Assembly (NCBI RefSeq): GCF_049446075.1
Contig: NZ_JBMSEB010000003.1
Location: 62,001-126,000, forward strand
From: Humibacter sp049446075
Lineage (GTDB): Bacteria > Actinomycetota > Actinomycetes > Actinomycetales > Microbacteriaceae
Length of the DNA: 64,000 bases
Direction: 5' to 3'
A program made the translations under genes and the position numbers. Positions 16,244-24,693 of the stretch are shown piece after piece; the first letter of the stretch is position 1, and every line of letters begins with the position of its first letter. The notes beneath the pieces were generated by a model. The model did not search any database. It was not told where the DNA came from and saw only the letters and a list, made by a program, of their open reading frames with translations.

Positions 16244-17176
16244 TCAGGATGCCGCACCCTCCGCACGCATGAAGAGCTCGAGCATGTCGGCCGCAAGCTG
16301 GTGGGGCGCCGTTTCGCACGGACTATGACCGGTGCGGTAGACGGCAAGCCGTGCACCCAGGCGCTCCGCGAACCTGGCGTGCAACTCGACGGGCCAGAGG
16401 TCGTGCTCCCCGGTGGCCACGAGAACCGGGATGTCCGTCGCACGCAATTCACCGGCGACATCCGGCGTGTGCCGCATGAGCCCTATGACGTCGTCGACGG
16501 CTCCGCGCCTGGTCAACTCGAATCGGGACCGCACGAACTCCAGGCGCTTGGGACCGACCTTGTTCTTGTTCGTGACGATGCCCCAGATCATCAGTCCTGC
16601 ACCCTGGTGGGCCGTGGTGAAGCGACTCAGCCAGCCGATCAGGCGAATGCCCCTGAACGCCTGCCCGGGCAAGGGCGGTGCGGTCAGCAGCGTGAGGCTG
16701 CGCACCAGGTCTGGGCGGCGCAGTGCGGCGAGCTGAGCCACCGAGCCGGCGAACGAGTAGCCAAGCAGGTGAGCCGGGCCCCGTGAAGCGAGCACGGCAA
16801 GCATGTCGTTCACGAAGAGGTCGTAGTCGTAGACAGCTCCAGGGTGGGAGCCGGCCTGGGCCGATTGGTACTGCCCGGCGAGGTCGTAGCTGACGACGCT
16901 GTATCCTGCGTCGACCAGAATGGGACCGAGCAGCGCGAAGTCCTCTTTCGAGCCTGTGACGCCGGGCACGAGGACCACGGCTGGATCAGCCGGATCGCCC
17001 ATGCTCCACGTTGCGAGGGATCCGCTCGGTGCCTCGAACACGCCCACCGCGGTCCCGTCGGGCGGGAGGGACCAGTCGATCTCGCCGATTGCGGCGTCGG
17101 CGGCTATTGCCACACGGCGTCGGTCGCCGCCGCTGCGCGCCTGAGACGTGCCGGCGCACTCCTCATCGATGGACAC
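16244..17176 (-). CDS. Alpha/beta hydrolase
   Basis: 310 residues. Alpha/beta hydrolase with oxyanion VLVPGVTGSKEDF near 68-80, nucleophile Ser 141 in GYSFAGS, acid Asp in ATGEHDLW and His in TGHSPCE. Resembles haloperoxidase or esterase members; no specific substrate can be assigned. GTG start with TAAGGT six bases upstream. Divergent from an FAH-family gene, 91 bases apart; the pair could belong to an aromatic or ketone degradation step, which is inference. Confidence 0.82.
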   Translation of the reverse strand: MSIDEECAGTSQARSGGDRRRVAIAADAAIGEIDWSLPPDGTAVGVFEAPSGSLATWSMGDPADPAVVLVPGVTGSKEDFALLGPILVDAGYSVVSYDLAGQYQSAQAGSHPGAVYDYDLFVNDMLAVLASRGPAHLLGYSFAGSVAQLAALRRPDLVRSLTLLTAPPLPGQAFRGIRLIGWLSRFTTAHQGAGLMIWGIVTNKNKVGPKRLEFVRSRFELTRRGAVDDVIGLMRHTPDVAGELRATDIPVLVATGEHDLWPVELHARFAERLGARLAVYRTGHSPCETAPHQLAADMLELFMRAEGAAS

Positions 17177-17182
17177 GCGTCT

Positions 17183-17188
17183 ACCTTA
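17183..17188 (-). promoter_or_regulatory. Leaderless -10, alpha/beta hydrolase gene
   Basis: TAAGGT on the minus strand, six bases before the GTG at 17176. Confidence 0.45.
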
Positions 17189-17255
17189 TTGCCGCCCGTC
17201 TCACGGGTCCGGGGACGCCCGCCCGGTGTCGCCCCGTTGCCGCGGCCCAGCGGGA

Positions 17256-17261
17256 TAGCCT
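17256..17261 (+). promoter_or_regulatory. Leaderless -10, FAH-family gene
   Basis: TAGCCT, six bases before the GTG at 17268. Confidence 0.45.
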
Positions 17262-17267
17262 TTCGAG

Positions 17268-18143
17268 GTGAGATTCGCGCACCTGGCAACGTCCGCAGGC
17301 TCCGAGGCGCGTCTCGCCGTGGTCGTGACCGACAGGGCGGTGTTCGCGGACGACCTGATCGAGGATGCGCCCCGCGACCTCCAGGAACTCATCGAGCGCG
17401 GCGACGATCTGCCTGCGAGGCTCGAGCGTGCGTCCGAGCAAGCCGAGAGCGATACGGGGCTATGGCATCCGGTGTCGGAGCTGAGGCACGCGTCCGCCGT
17501 TCTCCGTCCTCCCGTCGTCTTGGCCATCGGTGCCAACTACGCGGCGCACTCCGCCGAACTGGCACTCAAAGTGGAGAAGGCTGCAACGGTCTTCGCGCTG
17601 TGGCCGAACTCCCTTTCCGCCCACGAAGGTACGACAACGTGGCCGTCCGAATTGTCGAGCGAAGTGGACTACGAGGCGGAGCTCGGGGTGATCATCGGTC
17701 GGCCGGCGAGGGACGTGCGCGTCGTCGACGCCCTCGACTACGTCTTCGGCTACACCGTGGTCAACGACATCACCGCGAGGAACCTGCAGTTCTCCGAGGC
17801 TCAATGGTCGAGGTGCAAATCATTCGATGGTTTCACGCCGACGGGGCCTGTCGTCGTCACGGCCGACCAGATCCCCGACCCGCAGGACCTGTGGCTGGCA
17901 ACGACGGTCGACGGCAGGCTCCTGCAGGATGCCTCCACCTCGGGAATGGTCCGCTCGGTCGCGGAACTGATCGCGTTCCTCTCCCGCTCGACGACGCTTC
18001 AACCGGGAACCCTGATCTCCACAGGGAGCCCGGGCGGCGCCGGATATTCCCGCACTCCGCCCGTGTTCCTGCACGACGGCGCGACGGTCACCGTGTCGTG
18101 CTCGGGAATCGGCGCGCTCACCACCCACTGCCGGGTGATCTGA
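17268..18143 (+). CDS. Fumarylacetoacetate hydrolase family protein
   Basis: 291 residues. FAH-fold enzymes cleave or decarboxylate 2-oxo/1,3-diketo acids with a divalent metal. The metal-binding segment EVDYEAELGVIIG (about residues 130-142) and GYTVVNDITARNLQ are clear, followed by the KSFDGFTPTGP substrate loop and LISTGSPGGAGYSR. Members include 2-keto-4-pentenoate hydratase, acylpyruvase and oxaloacetate decarboxylase; motifs alone do not separate them. GTG start, probably leaderless. Convergent with aspA. Confidence 0.87.
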   Translation: MRFAHLATSAGSEARLAVVVTDRAVFADDLIEDAPRDLQELIERGDDLPARLERASEQAESDTGLWHPVSELRHASAVLRPPVVLAIGANYAAHSAELALKVEKAATVFALWPNSLSAHEGTTTWPSELSSEVDYEAELGVIIGRPARDVRVVDALDYVFGYTVVNDITARNLQFSEAQWSRCKSFDGFTPTGPVVVTADQIPDPQDLWLATTVDGRLLQDASTSGMVRSVAELIAFLSRSTTLQPGTLISTGSPGGAGYSRTPPVFLHDGATVTVSCSGIGALTTHCRVI

Positions 18144-18207
18144 CCGCCGGCTACCCCCGGGTCCCGGCGTTCGTCGCGGGACGGGTGCGGCTGCGGGATT
18201 GGTCCGG

Positions 18208-19737
18208 CTACAGACCCTCGTCCGGATTGCGGTGGTGGTCCGAGATCACGGGTATCGAGGTCGTGACGGCTTCCAGACCGCTCAGCCTTGCCGGCGACAG
18301 CAGCTTCGTGACCCGCTCCCTTGGCATGAGTCCGGCTTCGACGACCAGGTCTGCCACGTTGCGATTCGTCAGAAGAGCCGTCTTCGCGAGGGCCGCGGCC
18401 GCGGCGTAGCCGATGTGCGGCGTGAGCGCGGTGATGACGCCGATGTTGGAGCCGACCATGGTCTCGAGGCGTTCCTCGTTCGCCGTGATGCCGTCGATGC
18501 AGTTCACCCGCAGCGTGAGGCACGCCTGGCGCAGCCACGTGATGGACTGCAGCAGGAAATTGCCGATCACAGGCTCGAATGCATTGAGCTGGAGCTGGCC
18601 GGCCTCCGCCGCCGCGGTCACGGTGGCATCCGCTCCGATGATGCTGAACGCCACCTGGTTCACGACCTCGGGGATGACCGGGTTCACCTTGCCGGGCATG
18701 ATGCTCGAGCCGGCCTGCCGCGCCGGCAGGTTGATCTCGCCGAAACCGGCTTGAGGGCCACTGGAGAGCAGGCGCAGGTCGTTGCAGATCTTCGACAGTT
18801 TGACCGCGCTGCGCTTGAGCGCCCCGCTGAACGACATGAACGCGCCGGCGTCGCTGGTCGATTCGATCAGATCGGGTGCGGTCTCGAGGTCGAGGCCCGA
18901 GATGCGCGAGAGGTGCCGAACGGCGGCGACCGAATACCGGGGATCCGCCGTGATGCCCGTGCCTATGGCCGTAGCACCGATGTTCACCTCTGACAGCAGC
19001 CAGATCGTCTCCTTGAGGCGTTCGTAGTCTTCGCCCAGCGTGGTCGCGAAGCCGTGGAACTCCTGTCCGAGAGTCATCGGAACGGCATCCTGCAGCTGCG
19101 TGCGCCCCACCTTGAGCACGTGCTTGAACTCCACGCCCTTTCGTGAGAACGACTCGCGCAACGCCCACAGCTCGTCGAGAAGCGAGCGCAGCAGCAGCGA
19201 CAACGCGATCTTCAGCGCCGTCGGGTACGTGTCGTTCGTGCTCTGGCTGCGGTTGACGTCGTCGATCGGGTGGATGTGCGAGTAGTCGCCCTTCTTCCAC
19301 CCGCCCAGCTCGAGTGCGCGGTTGGCGATGACCTCGTTGGCGTTCATGTTGGTCGAGGTGCCTGCACCGCCCTGGATGATGCCCACGACGAACTGGTCGT
19401 GCAGACCACCGTCGAGCACCTCCTGGCACGCCGCCTCGATCAATTCGGCCTTGTGCTTGTCGATCGCGCCGATCTCGGCGTTGGCCCTCGCGGCCGCCAG
19501 CTTCACCATCGCCAGTGCGTCGACGAATGTGGAGTAGACGGAGATCGGGCGGTGAGCGATCGGGAAGTTCTCGAGCGCTCTCGAGGTGTGGATGCCCCAA
19601 TATGCGTTGGCGGGAATGCGCCGCTCCCCCAGAGAATCCGTCTCGATGCGGTAGTCGCCCTCGCGTGCCTCCCACCCGGAGGGCGGCGACATCTCGGAAT
19701 AGGGCTGCTGAACGGGGATCTCCTGCGTCGCTGTCAC
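18208..19737 (-). CDS. aspA: Aspartate ammonia-lyase
   Basis: Interconverts aspartate with fumarate and ammonia. 509 residues, about 40 more than E. coli AspA because of an N-terminal tail before RIETDSLGERRIPANAYWGI. Superfamily landmarks: GGAGTSTNMNANEV, HPIDDVNRSQSTNDTYPTA and the mobile-loop signature GSSIMPGKVNPVIPE with the catalytic Ser. The aspartase rather than fumarase C assignment follows from the DVNRSQSTND form and the E-rich N-terminus. GTG start with GGAAAGG upstream. Convergent with the FAH-family gene. Confidence 0.93.
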   Translation of the reverse strand: MTATQEIPVQQPYSEMSPPSGWEAREGDYRIETDSLGERRIPANAYWGIHTSRALENFPIAHRPISVYSTFVDALAMVKLAAARANAEIGAIDKHKAELIEAACQEVLDGGLHDQFVVGIIQGGAGTSTNMNANEVIANRALELGGWKKGDYSHIHPIDDVNRSQSTNDTYPTALKIALSLLLRSLLDELWALRESFSRKGVEFKHVLKVGRTQLQDAVPMTLGQEFHGFATTLGEDYERLKETIWLLSEVNIGATAIGTGITADPRYSVAAVRHLSRISGLDLETAPDLIESTSDAGAFMSFSGALKRSAVKLSKICNDLRLLSSGPQAGFGEINLPARQAGSSIMPGKVNPVIPEVVNQVAFSIIGADATVTAAAEAGQLQLNAFEPVIGNFLLQSITWLRQACLTLRVNCIDGITANEERLETMVGSNIGVITALTPHIGYAAAAALAKTALLTNRNVADLVVEAGLMPRERVTKLLSPARLSGLEAVTTSIPVISDHHRNPDEGL

Positions 19738-19828
19738 GACTTCTCGGCCTTTCCGCGGAGGCGTCCTCGCGCCCGCATTCCGACTCTACGCGCCGGGTCG
19801 AAAGGCATCCCCTGAGCGGTCGCACAGC

Positions 19829-19853
19829 TGTCCGGCCGCCCGGACTCCGGACA
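19829..19853 (-). terminator. Possible terminator downstream of the aldehyde dehydrogenase
   Basis: TGTCCGG and CCGGACA form a perfect 7-bp stem with an 11-base loop just past the stop codon at 19872. No U-run. Confidence 0.35.
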
Positions 19854-19871
19854 TTCCGCCTTGCCGTCTGC

Positions 19872-21263
19872 TTAGGAGAGCCTGCGCAGCAGCCCGCGCG
19901 CGATGCCGTCGACGCGCTTGGTGTACGGCGGAAAGATCATGGTGAGTGACTCAGGGGCAAGCGGCTTGCTGAGCACGGCCTTCTCGTTGCTCAGCGTGGT
20001 GAAACCCGCCTCTCCCCGATAGCGGCCCATACCGCTTTCTCCCACGCCTCCGAAGGGCAGCCCGATCACGGTCTGCTGGATCAGGGCCGCGTTGAATCCG
20101 ACCGCTCCTGACGAGGTGCCGCGCAGGAACGCCTTGCGCACCTTCTCGTCGTTGGTGAACACGTAGAGGGCGAGCGGCTTGTCACCCGAGGCGATGCGAC
20201 CGATCGCCTCGGAGGCATCAGAGACCTCGACGACGGGAAGGATGGGGCCGAAGATCTCCTCCGACATGACCGCTGAGTCCTCCGCGACTCCGGTGAGCAC
20301 GGTCGGGGCGATGTACTTGTCGGCCGCATCGGTTCGGCCACCGCACGCCACCTCGCCGTCCGCCAGCAGGCGTGACAAGGCGTCGAAGCGCTCCGGACTC
20401 ACGATGCGCGCGTAGTCGCCCGATGCCTGCGGGTCGCTTCCGTACAACTCGTGCACGGCCGCCCCGATCAGCGGCACGATACGGTCGATCACGTCGCGCG
20501 TGGCCATCAGGTAGTCGGGTGCCACGCACGTCTGGCCGGCGTTCAGGAACTTGCCCCACGCGATGCGCTTCGCCGCCGCCTGCAGGTCGACCGTGTCGTC
20601 GACGTACACGGGCGACTTTCCACCCAGCTCGAGAGTGACGGGCGTGAGGTGCTTGGCTGCCGCAGCCGCGACGATTCTCGCCACCCGTGCGCCACCCGTA
20701 TAGAAGATGTGGTCGAAGCGTTCTTCGAGCAAAGCCGTGGTCTCGGGGACCGCGCCCTCGACGACCGCGACTGCACGGGCATCCAGGTACTCCGGCACCA
20801 GCCGCGCGAACGTCGCTGAGGTAGCGGGGGCCAGTTCGCTCGGTTTCATCACGACGGCGTTGCCCGCAGCCAGTGCGGCGACCACCGGGCCCAGAAGCAG
20901 CTGGATGGGATAGTTCCACGGCGCGATCACGAGCACCACGCCGAGCGGCTCCCGGATGACCCAACCACGGGCCGGCTGAAGCGCGAGCGGTAACGCTACC
21001 CGCTTCGGCGCTGCCCATGCCCTGAGATGCTTCAGTGCGTGCGCCACCTCGGCGAGGATGACGTTGACGTCGGCGAGCTGGGTCTCCGTCGGGCTGCGGT
21101 GCAGATCGGAGGCCAGGGCGGCCTCGAAGGCTGCCCCGTGCTCGGTGAGCATGCGACGGATGCCCGCCAGCTGCTCCCTGCGCCACGCCAGCGGCTTGGT
21201 GAGCCCGGTCTTGAACGCCCTGCGTCGCTCGGCGACGATGCCTGCGATCCGCTCAGAAGTCAT
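19872..21263 (-). CDS. NAD(P)-dependent aldehyde dehydrogenase, ALDH3-like
   Basis: 463 residues, the short ALDH3/YwdH type that oxidises fatty or aromatic aldehydes. APWNYPIQLLLGP is the coenzyme-entry region, LELGGKSP supplies the general base Glu and NAGQTCVAPDY the catalytic Cys. The C-terminus ends in a basic FPPYTKRVDGIARGLLRRLS tail, as in membrane-associated members. The ATG at 21263 follows a -10-like TACGAT by five bases. A double hairpin lies directly upstream. Confidence 0.92.
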   Translation of the reverse strand: MTSERIAGIVAERRRAFKTGLTKPLAWRREQLAGIRRMLTEHGAAFEAALASDLHRSPTETQLADVNVILAEVAHALKHLRAWAAPKRVALPLALQPARGWVIREPLGVVLVIAPWNYPIQLLLGPVVAALAAGNAVVMKPSELAPATSATFARLVPEYLDARAVAVVEGAVPETTALLEERFDHIFYTGGARVARIVAAAAAKHLTPVTLELGGKSPVYVDDTVDLQAAAKRIAWGKFLNAGQTCVAPDYLMATRDVIDRIVPLIGAAVHELYGSDPQASGDYARIVSPERFDALSRLLADGEVACGGRTDAADKYIAPTVLTGVAEDSAVMSEEIFGPILPVVEVSDASEAIGRIASGDKPLALYVFTNDEKVRKAFLRGTSSGAVGFNAALIQQTVIGLPFGGVGESGMGRYRGEAGFTTLSNEKAVLSKPLAPESLTMIFPPYTKRVDGIARGLLRRLS

Positions 21264-21276
21264 GCCTCATCGTAAT

Positions 21277-21311
21277 CCTGGTCGAGTGACCAGGTTCGGT
21301 GAGCCGAACCT
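21277..21311. promoter_or_regulatory. Tandem hairpins between aldehyde dehydrogenase and permease
   Basis: CCTGGTC-gagt-GACCAGG (21277-21294) and AGGTTCGG-tgag-CCGAACCT (21292-21311) are perfect and share three bases. For the permease transcript they sit past its stop codon (terminator position); for the aldehyde dehydrogenase they sit just upstream of its -10 (operator position). Confidence 0.5.
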
Positions 21312-21318
21312 CTCAGGT

Positions 21319-22755
21319 CTAGCCGTGGAAGAGCGCCTCGATGGGCCCGCGTGCGAAGTAGATGGCGAAGCCCACAGCCACGATCCACAGCAACGGACTG
21401 ATGGTGCGCAACTTGCCCGCGAACGCCTGCACCACGACCCAGGCGATGAAGCCTGCGCCGATGCCGTTGGCGATCGAGTATGTCAGCGGCATGACGATGA
21501 TCGTGAGGAACACGGGCAGCAGCACCGTGAAGTCGGTGAGATCGATGCTCTTGATCTGCGACATCATGAGCGCGCCGACGATGACCAGGGCAGCCGCGGC
21601 CACCTCGGAGGGCACGATCTGGGCGATCGGGGTGAAGAACATCGCGAGCAGGAACAGGGCTCCCGTGACGACGTTGGCGAAGCCCGTTCGGGCGCCCTCG
21701 CCGATGCCTGCACCTGACTCGATGAACACGGTGCTTGACGAGCTGGAGGTGAGACCGCCCGCCACGGCGCCGACACCCTCAACGATGAGGGCGCTGCGCA
21801 GGCGCGGGAACGTGCCGTCGTCGTTGGCGAGTCCTGCCTCCTTCGACAGGCCGGTCATCGTGCCCATGGCGTCGAAGAAGTTGCTGAAGACGAGCGTGAA
21901 GATGAGCATCACCGCGGTCAGCACGCCGAGCTTGCTGAAGTCGAAGCTCACGTGTCCGACCAGGCCGAAGTCGGGAAGCGACACCCAGTTCGTGATCTGC
22001 GGCACGTTGAGGTTCCAGCCGGATGCATCCTTCGGCTGCGCTCCCAGGTGCCAGATGAGCTGGGCGACGACGGCGAGGATGGTGCCGGAGACCAGTCCGA
22101 TCAGAATGGCGCCCTTCACCTTGCGCGCGACCAGGATGCCCGTGATCAGCAGCGTGAGAACGAACACGACGGTGGGGATGGTCGCGATCGACCCGTTACT
22201 GCCCAGCCCGATGGGCGGAGAGCCGACACCCGTCGACTTGACGAAGCCGGCATCCACAAGTCCGATGAATGCGATGAAGAGACCGATGCCGACGGTGATC
22301 GCGATCTTCAGGGAGTAGGGCACCGCATCGAAGATGAGCCGCCGCAGCCCGGTCGCCGAAAGGATGACGATGATCACGCCGTCGATGACGACGAGCCCCA
22401 TCGCCTCGGGCCAGGTCACCTGACCGACGACGCTGACCGCGAGGAAGGAGTTGATGCCAAGGCCGGCGGCGAACGCGAACGGAAGACGCGCGATCAGGCC
22501 GAACAGGATCGTCATGACCCCAGCCGTGAGCGCTGTTACCGCTGCCACCTGCGGGAACGCCAGCGTGTGATGAGCGACGTCTTTGCTTCCCGAAAGGATG
22601 ATCGGGTTGAGCACGATGATGTACGCCATCGTCACGAAGGTGACGAGACCGCCACGGACTTCCTGCCACCACGTCGACCCGCGTTGCGATATCTCGAAGA
22701 AGGCGTTGAGTCGGCCGGGCGCTTGAGTCTCGGTCTTCGTTTCGGTCTGGGACAT
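21319..22755 (-). CDS. NCS2 family permease, AzgA-type purine transporter
   Basis: 478 residues, about 12-14 membrane helices. Resembles the AzgA/GhxP branch that imports adenine, guanine or hypoxanthine with protons: GGLVTFVTMAYIIVLNP at the start, FAFAAGLGINSFLAV, FSNFFDAMGTMTGLSKEAG and SSSSSTVFIESGAGIGEGARTG. The ATG at 22755 has GGAGAGAG about 6 bases upstream; the frame is open to 22842 but without a site. Divergent from a uracil-type NCS2 permease, so both nucleobase uptake genes share a control region. Purine specificity is by branch only. Confidence 0.88.
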   Translation of the reverse strand: MSQTETKTETQAPGRLNAFFEISQRGSTWWQEVRGGLVTFVTMAYIIVLNPIILSGSKDVAHHTLAFPQVAAVTALTAGVMTILFGLIARLPFAFAAGLGINSFLAVSVVGQVTWPEAMGLVVIDGVIIVILSATGLRRLIFDAVPYSLKIAITVGIGLFIAFIGLVDAGFVKSTGVGSPPIGLGSNGSIATIPTVVFVLTLLITGILVARKVKGAILIGLVSGTILAVVAQLIWHLGAQPKDASGWNLNVPQITNWVSLPDFGLVGHVSFDFSKLGVLTAVMLIFTLVFSNFFDAMGTMTGLSKEAGLANDDGTFPRLRSALIVEGVGAVAGGLTSSSSSTVFIESGAGIGEGARTGFANVVTGALFLLAMFFTPIAQIVPSEVAAAALVIVGALMMSQIKSIDLTDFTVLLPVFLTIIVMPLTYSIANGIGAGFIAWVVVQAFAGKLRTISPLLWIVAVGFAIYFARGPIEALFHG

Positions 22756-22811
22756 GGGGGCTCTCTCCGATCGGCCGAAGCTGCGGGTGTGCGGGGCGGG
22801 TCGAGACGATA

Positions 22812-22842
22812 TTGTCAGGCAACTGCCAGGTGCCGCTAGCAT
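22812..22842 (+). promoter_or_regulatory. Putative promoter of the uracil-type permease
   Basis: TTGTCA (22812-22817), 19-base spacer, TAGCAT (22837-22842) in the 183-base divergent region. Leader about 90 bases. Weak by consensus. Confidence 0.3.
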
Positions 22843-22938
22843 CGCGACGAATGCTGCGCGCGTCGCGGACGACCGGGATGACCGGGCAGACGACCGCTAC
22901 CCATTCTCCCCCACCGCGAACCGACGAAATGAGGCCTG

Positions 22939-24225
22939 ATGGCGCCCATGTGGACCGTGCACGGCGACGGCAAGACGATAAGGCCCGACACCGTGGTCTC
23001 ACCGGACGAACGACTCAGCTGGCCCCGCACCATCGGAATCGGCGCTCAGCACGTCGTCGCGATGTTCGGCGCAACGTTCCTGGTCCCGCTGCTCACGCAT
23101 TTCCCACCGTCGACAACGTTGCTGTTCTCCGGCGTTGGCACCATCGGGTTCCTGCTCATCACGCGCAACCGGTTGCCCAGCTACCTCGGGTCGTCGTTCG
23201 CATTCATCGCACCCATCACCGCGGCGATGGCCGGCCATGGGATGGGCGGGGCGCTGTTCGGCATTCTCGCCGTTGGCATCCTGCTCGCCATCGTCGGCGG
23301 CATCGTGATCCTCACAGGAACCGGCTGGATCGATGCCCTCATGCCGCCCATCGTCGCCGGCGCCATAGTCGCCCTGATCGGCTTCAACCTCGCGCCGACG
23401 GCCGTGACGAACTTCAGCACGTCGCCGCTCGTCGCCGTCATCACACTCGCGGCGATCATCCTCTGCACCGTGCTCTTCAGGGGGATGCTCGGGCGCATGT
23501 CGATCTTCGTCGGCGTCGTCATCGGGTACCTCGCGGCCGTGCTGCTCGGCGTGGTCGACTTCGCGCCCGTCGCCAAGGCCGCCTGGATCGGCCTTCCCAA
23601 GTTCGCCCTGCCGGGGAACCCGTTCTCGGATGCCTCGCTCTGGGGATTGCTGCCCGTCTTCCTGCCCGTGGTGCTCGTGCTGATTGCCGAGAACGTCGGC
23701 CACATCCGCGCCGTCGCTCAGATGACGGGCAAGGACGTGAACGTGCTCACCGGCCGCGCCCTGTTCGCCGACGGAATCGCGACGACGTTGGCCGGCTTCT
23801 TCGGCGGCTCGGGAACCACGACGTACGGCGAGAACATCGGCGTGATGGCGGCCACCAAGGTCTACTCGACTGCCGCGTACTGGGTGGCAGGCATCGTCGC
23901 CGTGTTGCTCGGCCTCTCGCCCAAGGTGGGCGCCGTGCTGAACACCATCCCGTCCGGGGTGCTCGGCGGTGCGACACTCGCCCTTTATGGTCTCATCGGC
24001 GTGGTCGGCATCAAGATCTGGCTCGACAACCGGGTCGACTTCTCCAAGCCGAAGAATCAATTCACCGCGGCCGTCGCCCTGGTCATCGGCGTCGGGAACC
24101 TCACCTGGGCCATCGGAGACCCGAAGGGCGGGATCCAGCTCAGCGGCATCGTGCTCGGCACCATTGCGGCGATCGTGATCTACCACCTGATGAACGCCAT
24201 CGGCCGCTTGCGCGGAACGGACTGA
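22939..24225 (+). CDS. NCS2 family permease, UraA-type uracil/xanthine transporter
   Basis: 428 residues with about 14 helices. Resembles UraA: LSWPRTIGIGAQHVVAMFGATFLVP at the start in outline, ENVGHIRAVAQMTGKDVN carrying the substrate-binding Glu, and TTYGENIGVMAATKVYS, the second conserved Glu motif of NCS2 proteins. Likely imports uracil with protons. GAGG lies before the ATG. Divergent from the purine-type permease; converges on a small membrane gene. Confidence 0.9.
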   Translation: MAPMWTVHGDGKTIRPDTVVSPDERLSWPRTIGIGAQHVVAMFGATFLVPLLTHFPPSTTLLFSGVGTIGFLLITRNRLPSYLGSSFAFIAPITAAMAGHGMGGALFGILAVGILLAIVGGIVILTGTGWIDALMPPIVAGAIVALIGFNLAPTAVTNFSTSPLVAVITLAAIILCTVLFRGMLGRMSIFVGVVIGYLAAVLLGVVDFAPVAKAAWIGLPKFALPGNPFSDASLWGLLPVFLPVVLVLIAENVGHIRAVAQMTGKDVNVLTGRALFADGIATTLAGFFGGSGTTTYGENIGVMAATKVYSTAAYWVAGIVAVLLGLSPKVGAVLNTIPSGVLGGATLALYGLIGVVGIKIWLDNRVDFSKPKNQFTAAVALVIGVGNLTWAIGDPKGGIQLSGIVLGTIAAIVIYHLMNAIGRLRGTD

Positions 24226-24252
24226 GCGGGCCTGGTTGCGAGACCGCGCGGC

Positions 24253-24290
24253 GGGTTTCGATACGCGTCGCCTCGCGGCGCAACTCAACC
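24253..24290. repeat. Dispersed intergenic repeat, copy B
   Basis: Shares GGGTTTCGATACGCG and the CTCAACC end with copy A at 1851-1886, with a different middle. It lies between convergent genes and is preceded in both copies by CTGGTTGCG. Confidence 0.6.
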
Positions 24291-24351
24291 AACGGTGAAA
24301 CGTCGCTCGGCGTCGCTACGCAACGAGCGATGGAACCCTCTGCTTCGCGAC

Positions 24352-24693
24352 TCAGTGGGCGTGCAGCGCGGGCACGATCAGGTAGATGCCGAACAAGATG
24401 ACAAGGGCGCACAACGTGAAGCAGCTGTAGGCCACGACCAGCGACAGCCCCTTCTGGAACGGTGTGAGCGGGCTGCGAGCCGCCGCCTTCTTGATCCGCT
24501 TCGCCTCGGCCGCGGCCTCCGCCGGCGTGACGATCGTGATGGCGTCGGTGAACTCAGCCGGTGTGACGTGCGGCGCCTTGCCCGCCGTGGAGAGCATCCG
24601 CAGGCCGAGCGAGTAGAGCACGACGACCAGGCATGAGGACAACAGCGAAGCGCCTGCGACGGCGAGGAAGGCGATCCAGTTGATGCCGTTCAT
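24352..24693 (-). CDS. Small membrane protein coupled to the phosphate transporter
   Basis: 113 residues, not recognised. Two hydrophobic segments (about 6-30 and 86-109) flank a charged middle with APHVTPAEFTDAI and EAAAEAKRIKKAAARS, presumably a cytoplasmic loop. Its ATG overlaps the pit stop as ATGA, so it is translated with the transporter. Many Pit genes are paired with a PhoU-like DUF47 gene; this protein takes that position without resembling it. A regulatory or assembly role is inference. A 555-residue frame to 26019 is an artefact of the overlapping pit frame. Confidence 0.8.
   Translation of the reverse strand: MNGINWIAFLAVAGASLLSSCLVVVLYSLGLRMLSTAGKAPHVTPAEFTDAITIVTPAEAAAEAKRIKKAAARSPLTPFQKGLSLVVAYSCFTLCALVILFGIYLIVPALHAH

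Noticed and set aside
22999..24288. A 429-residue minus-strand open frame inside the uracil-type permease
   Set aside because: The other strand encodes a complete NCS2 permease; the composition of this frame is charged and non-globular.
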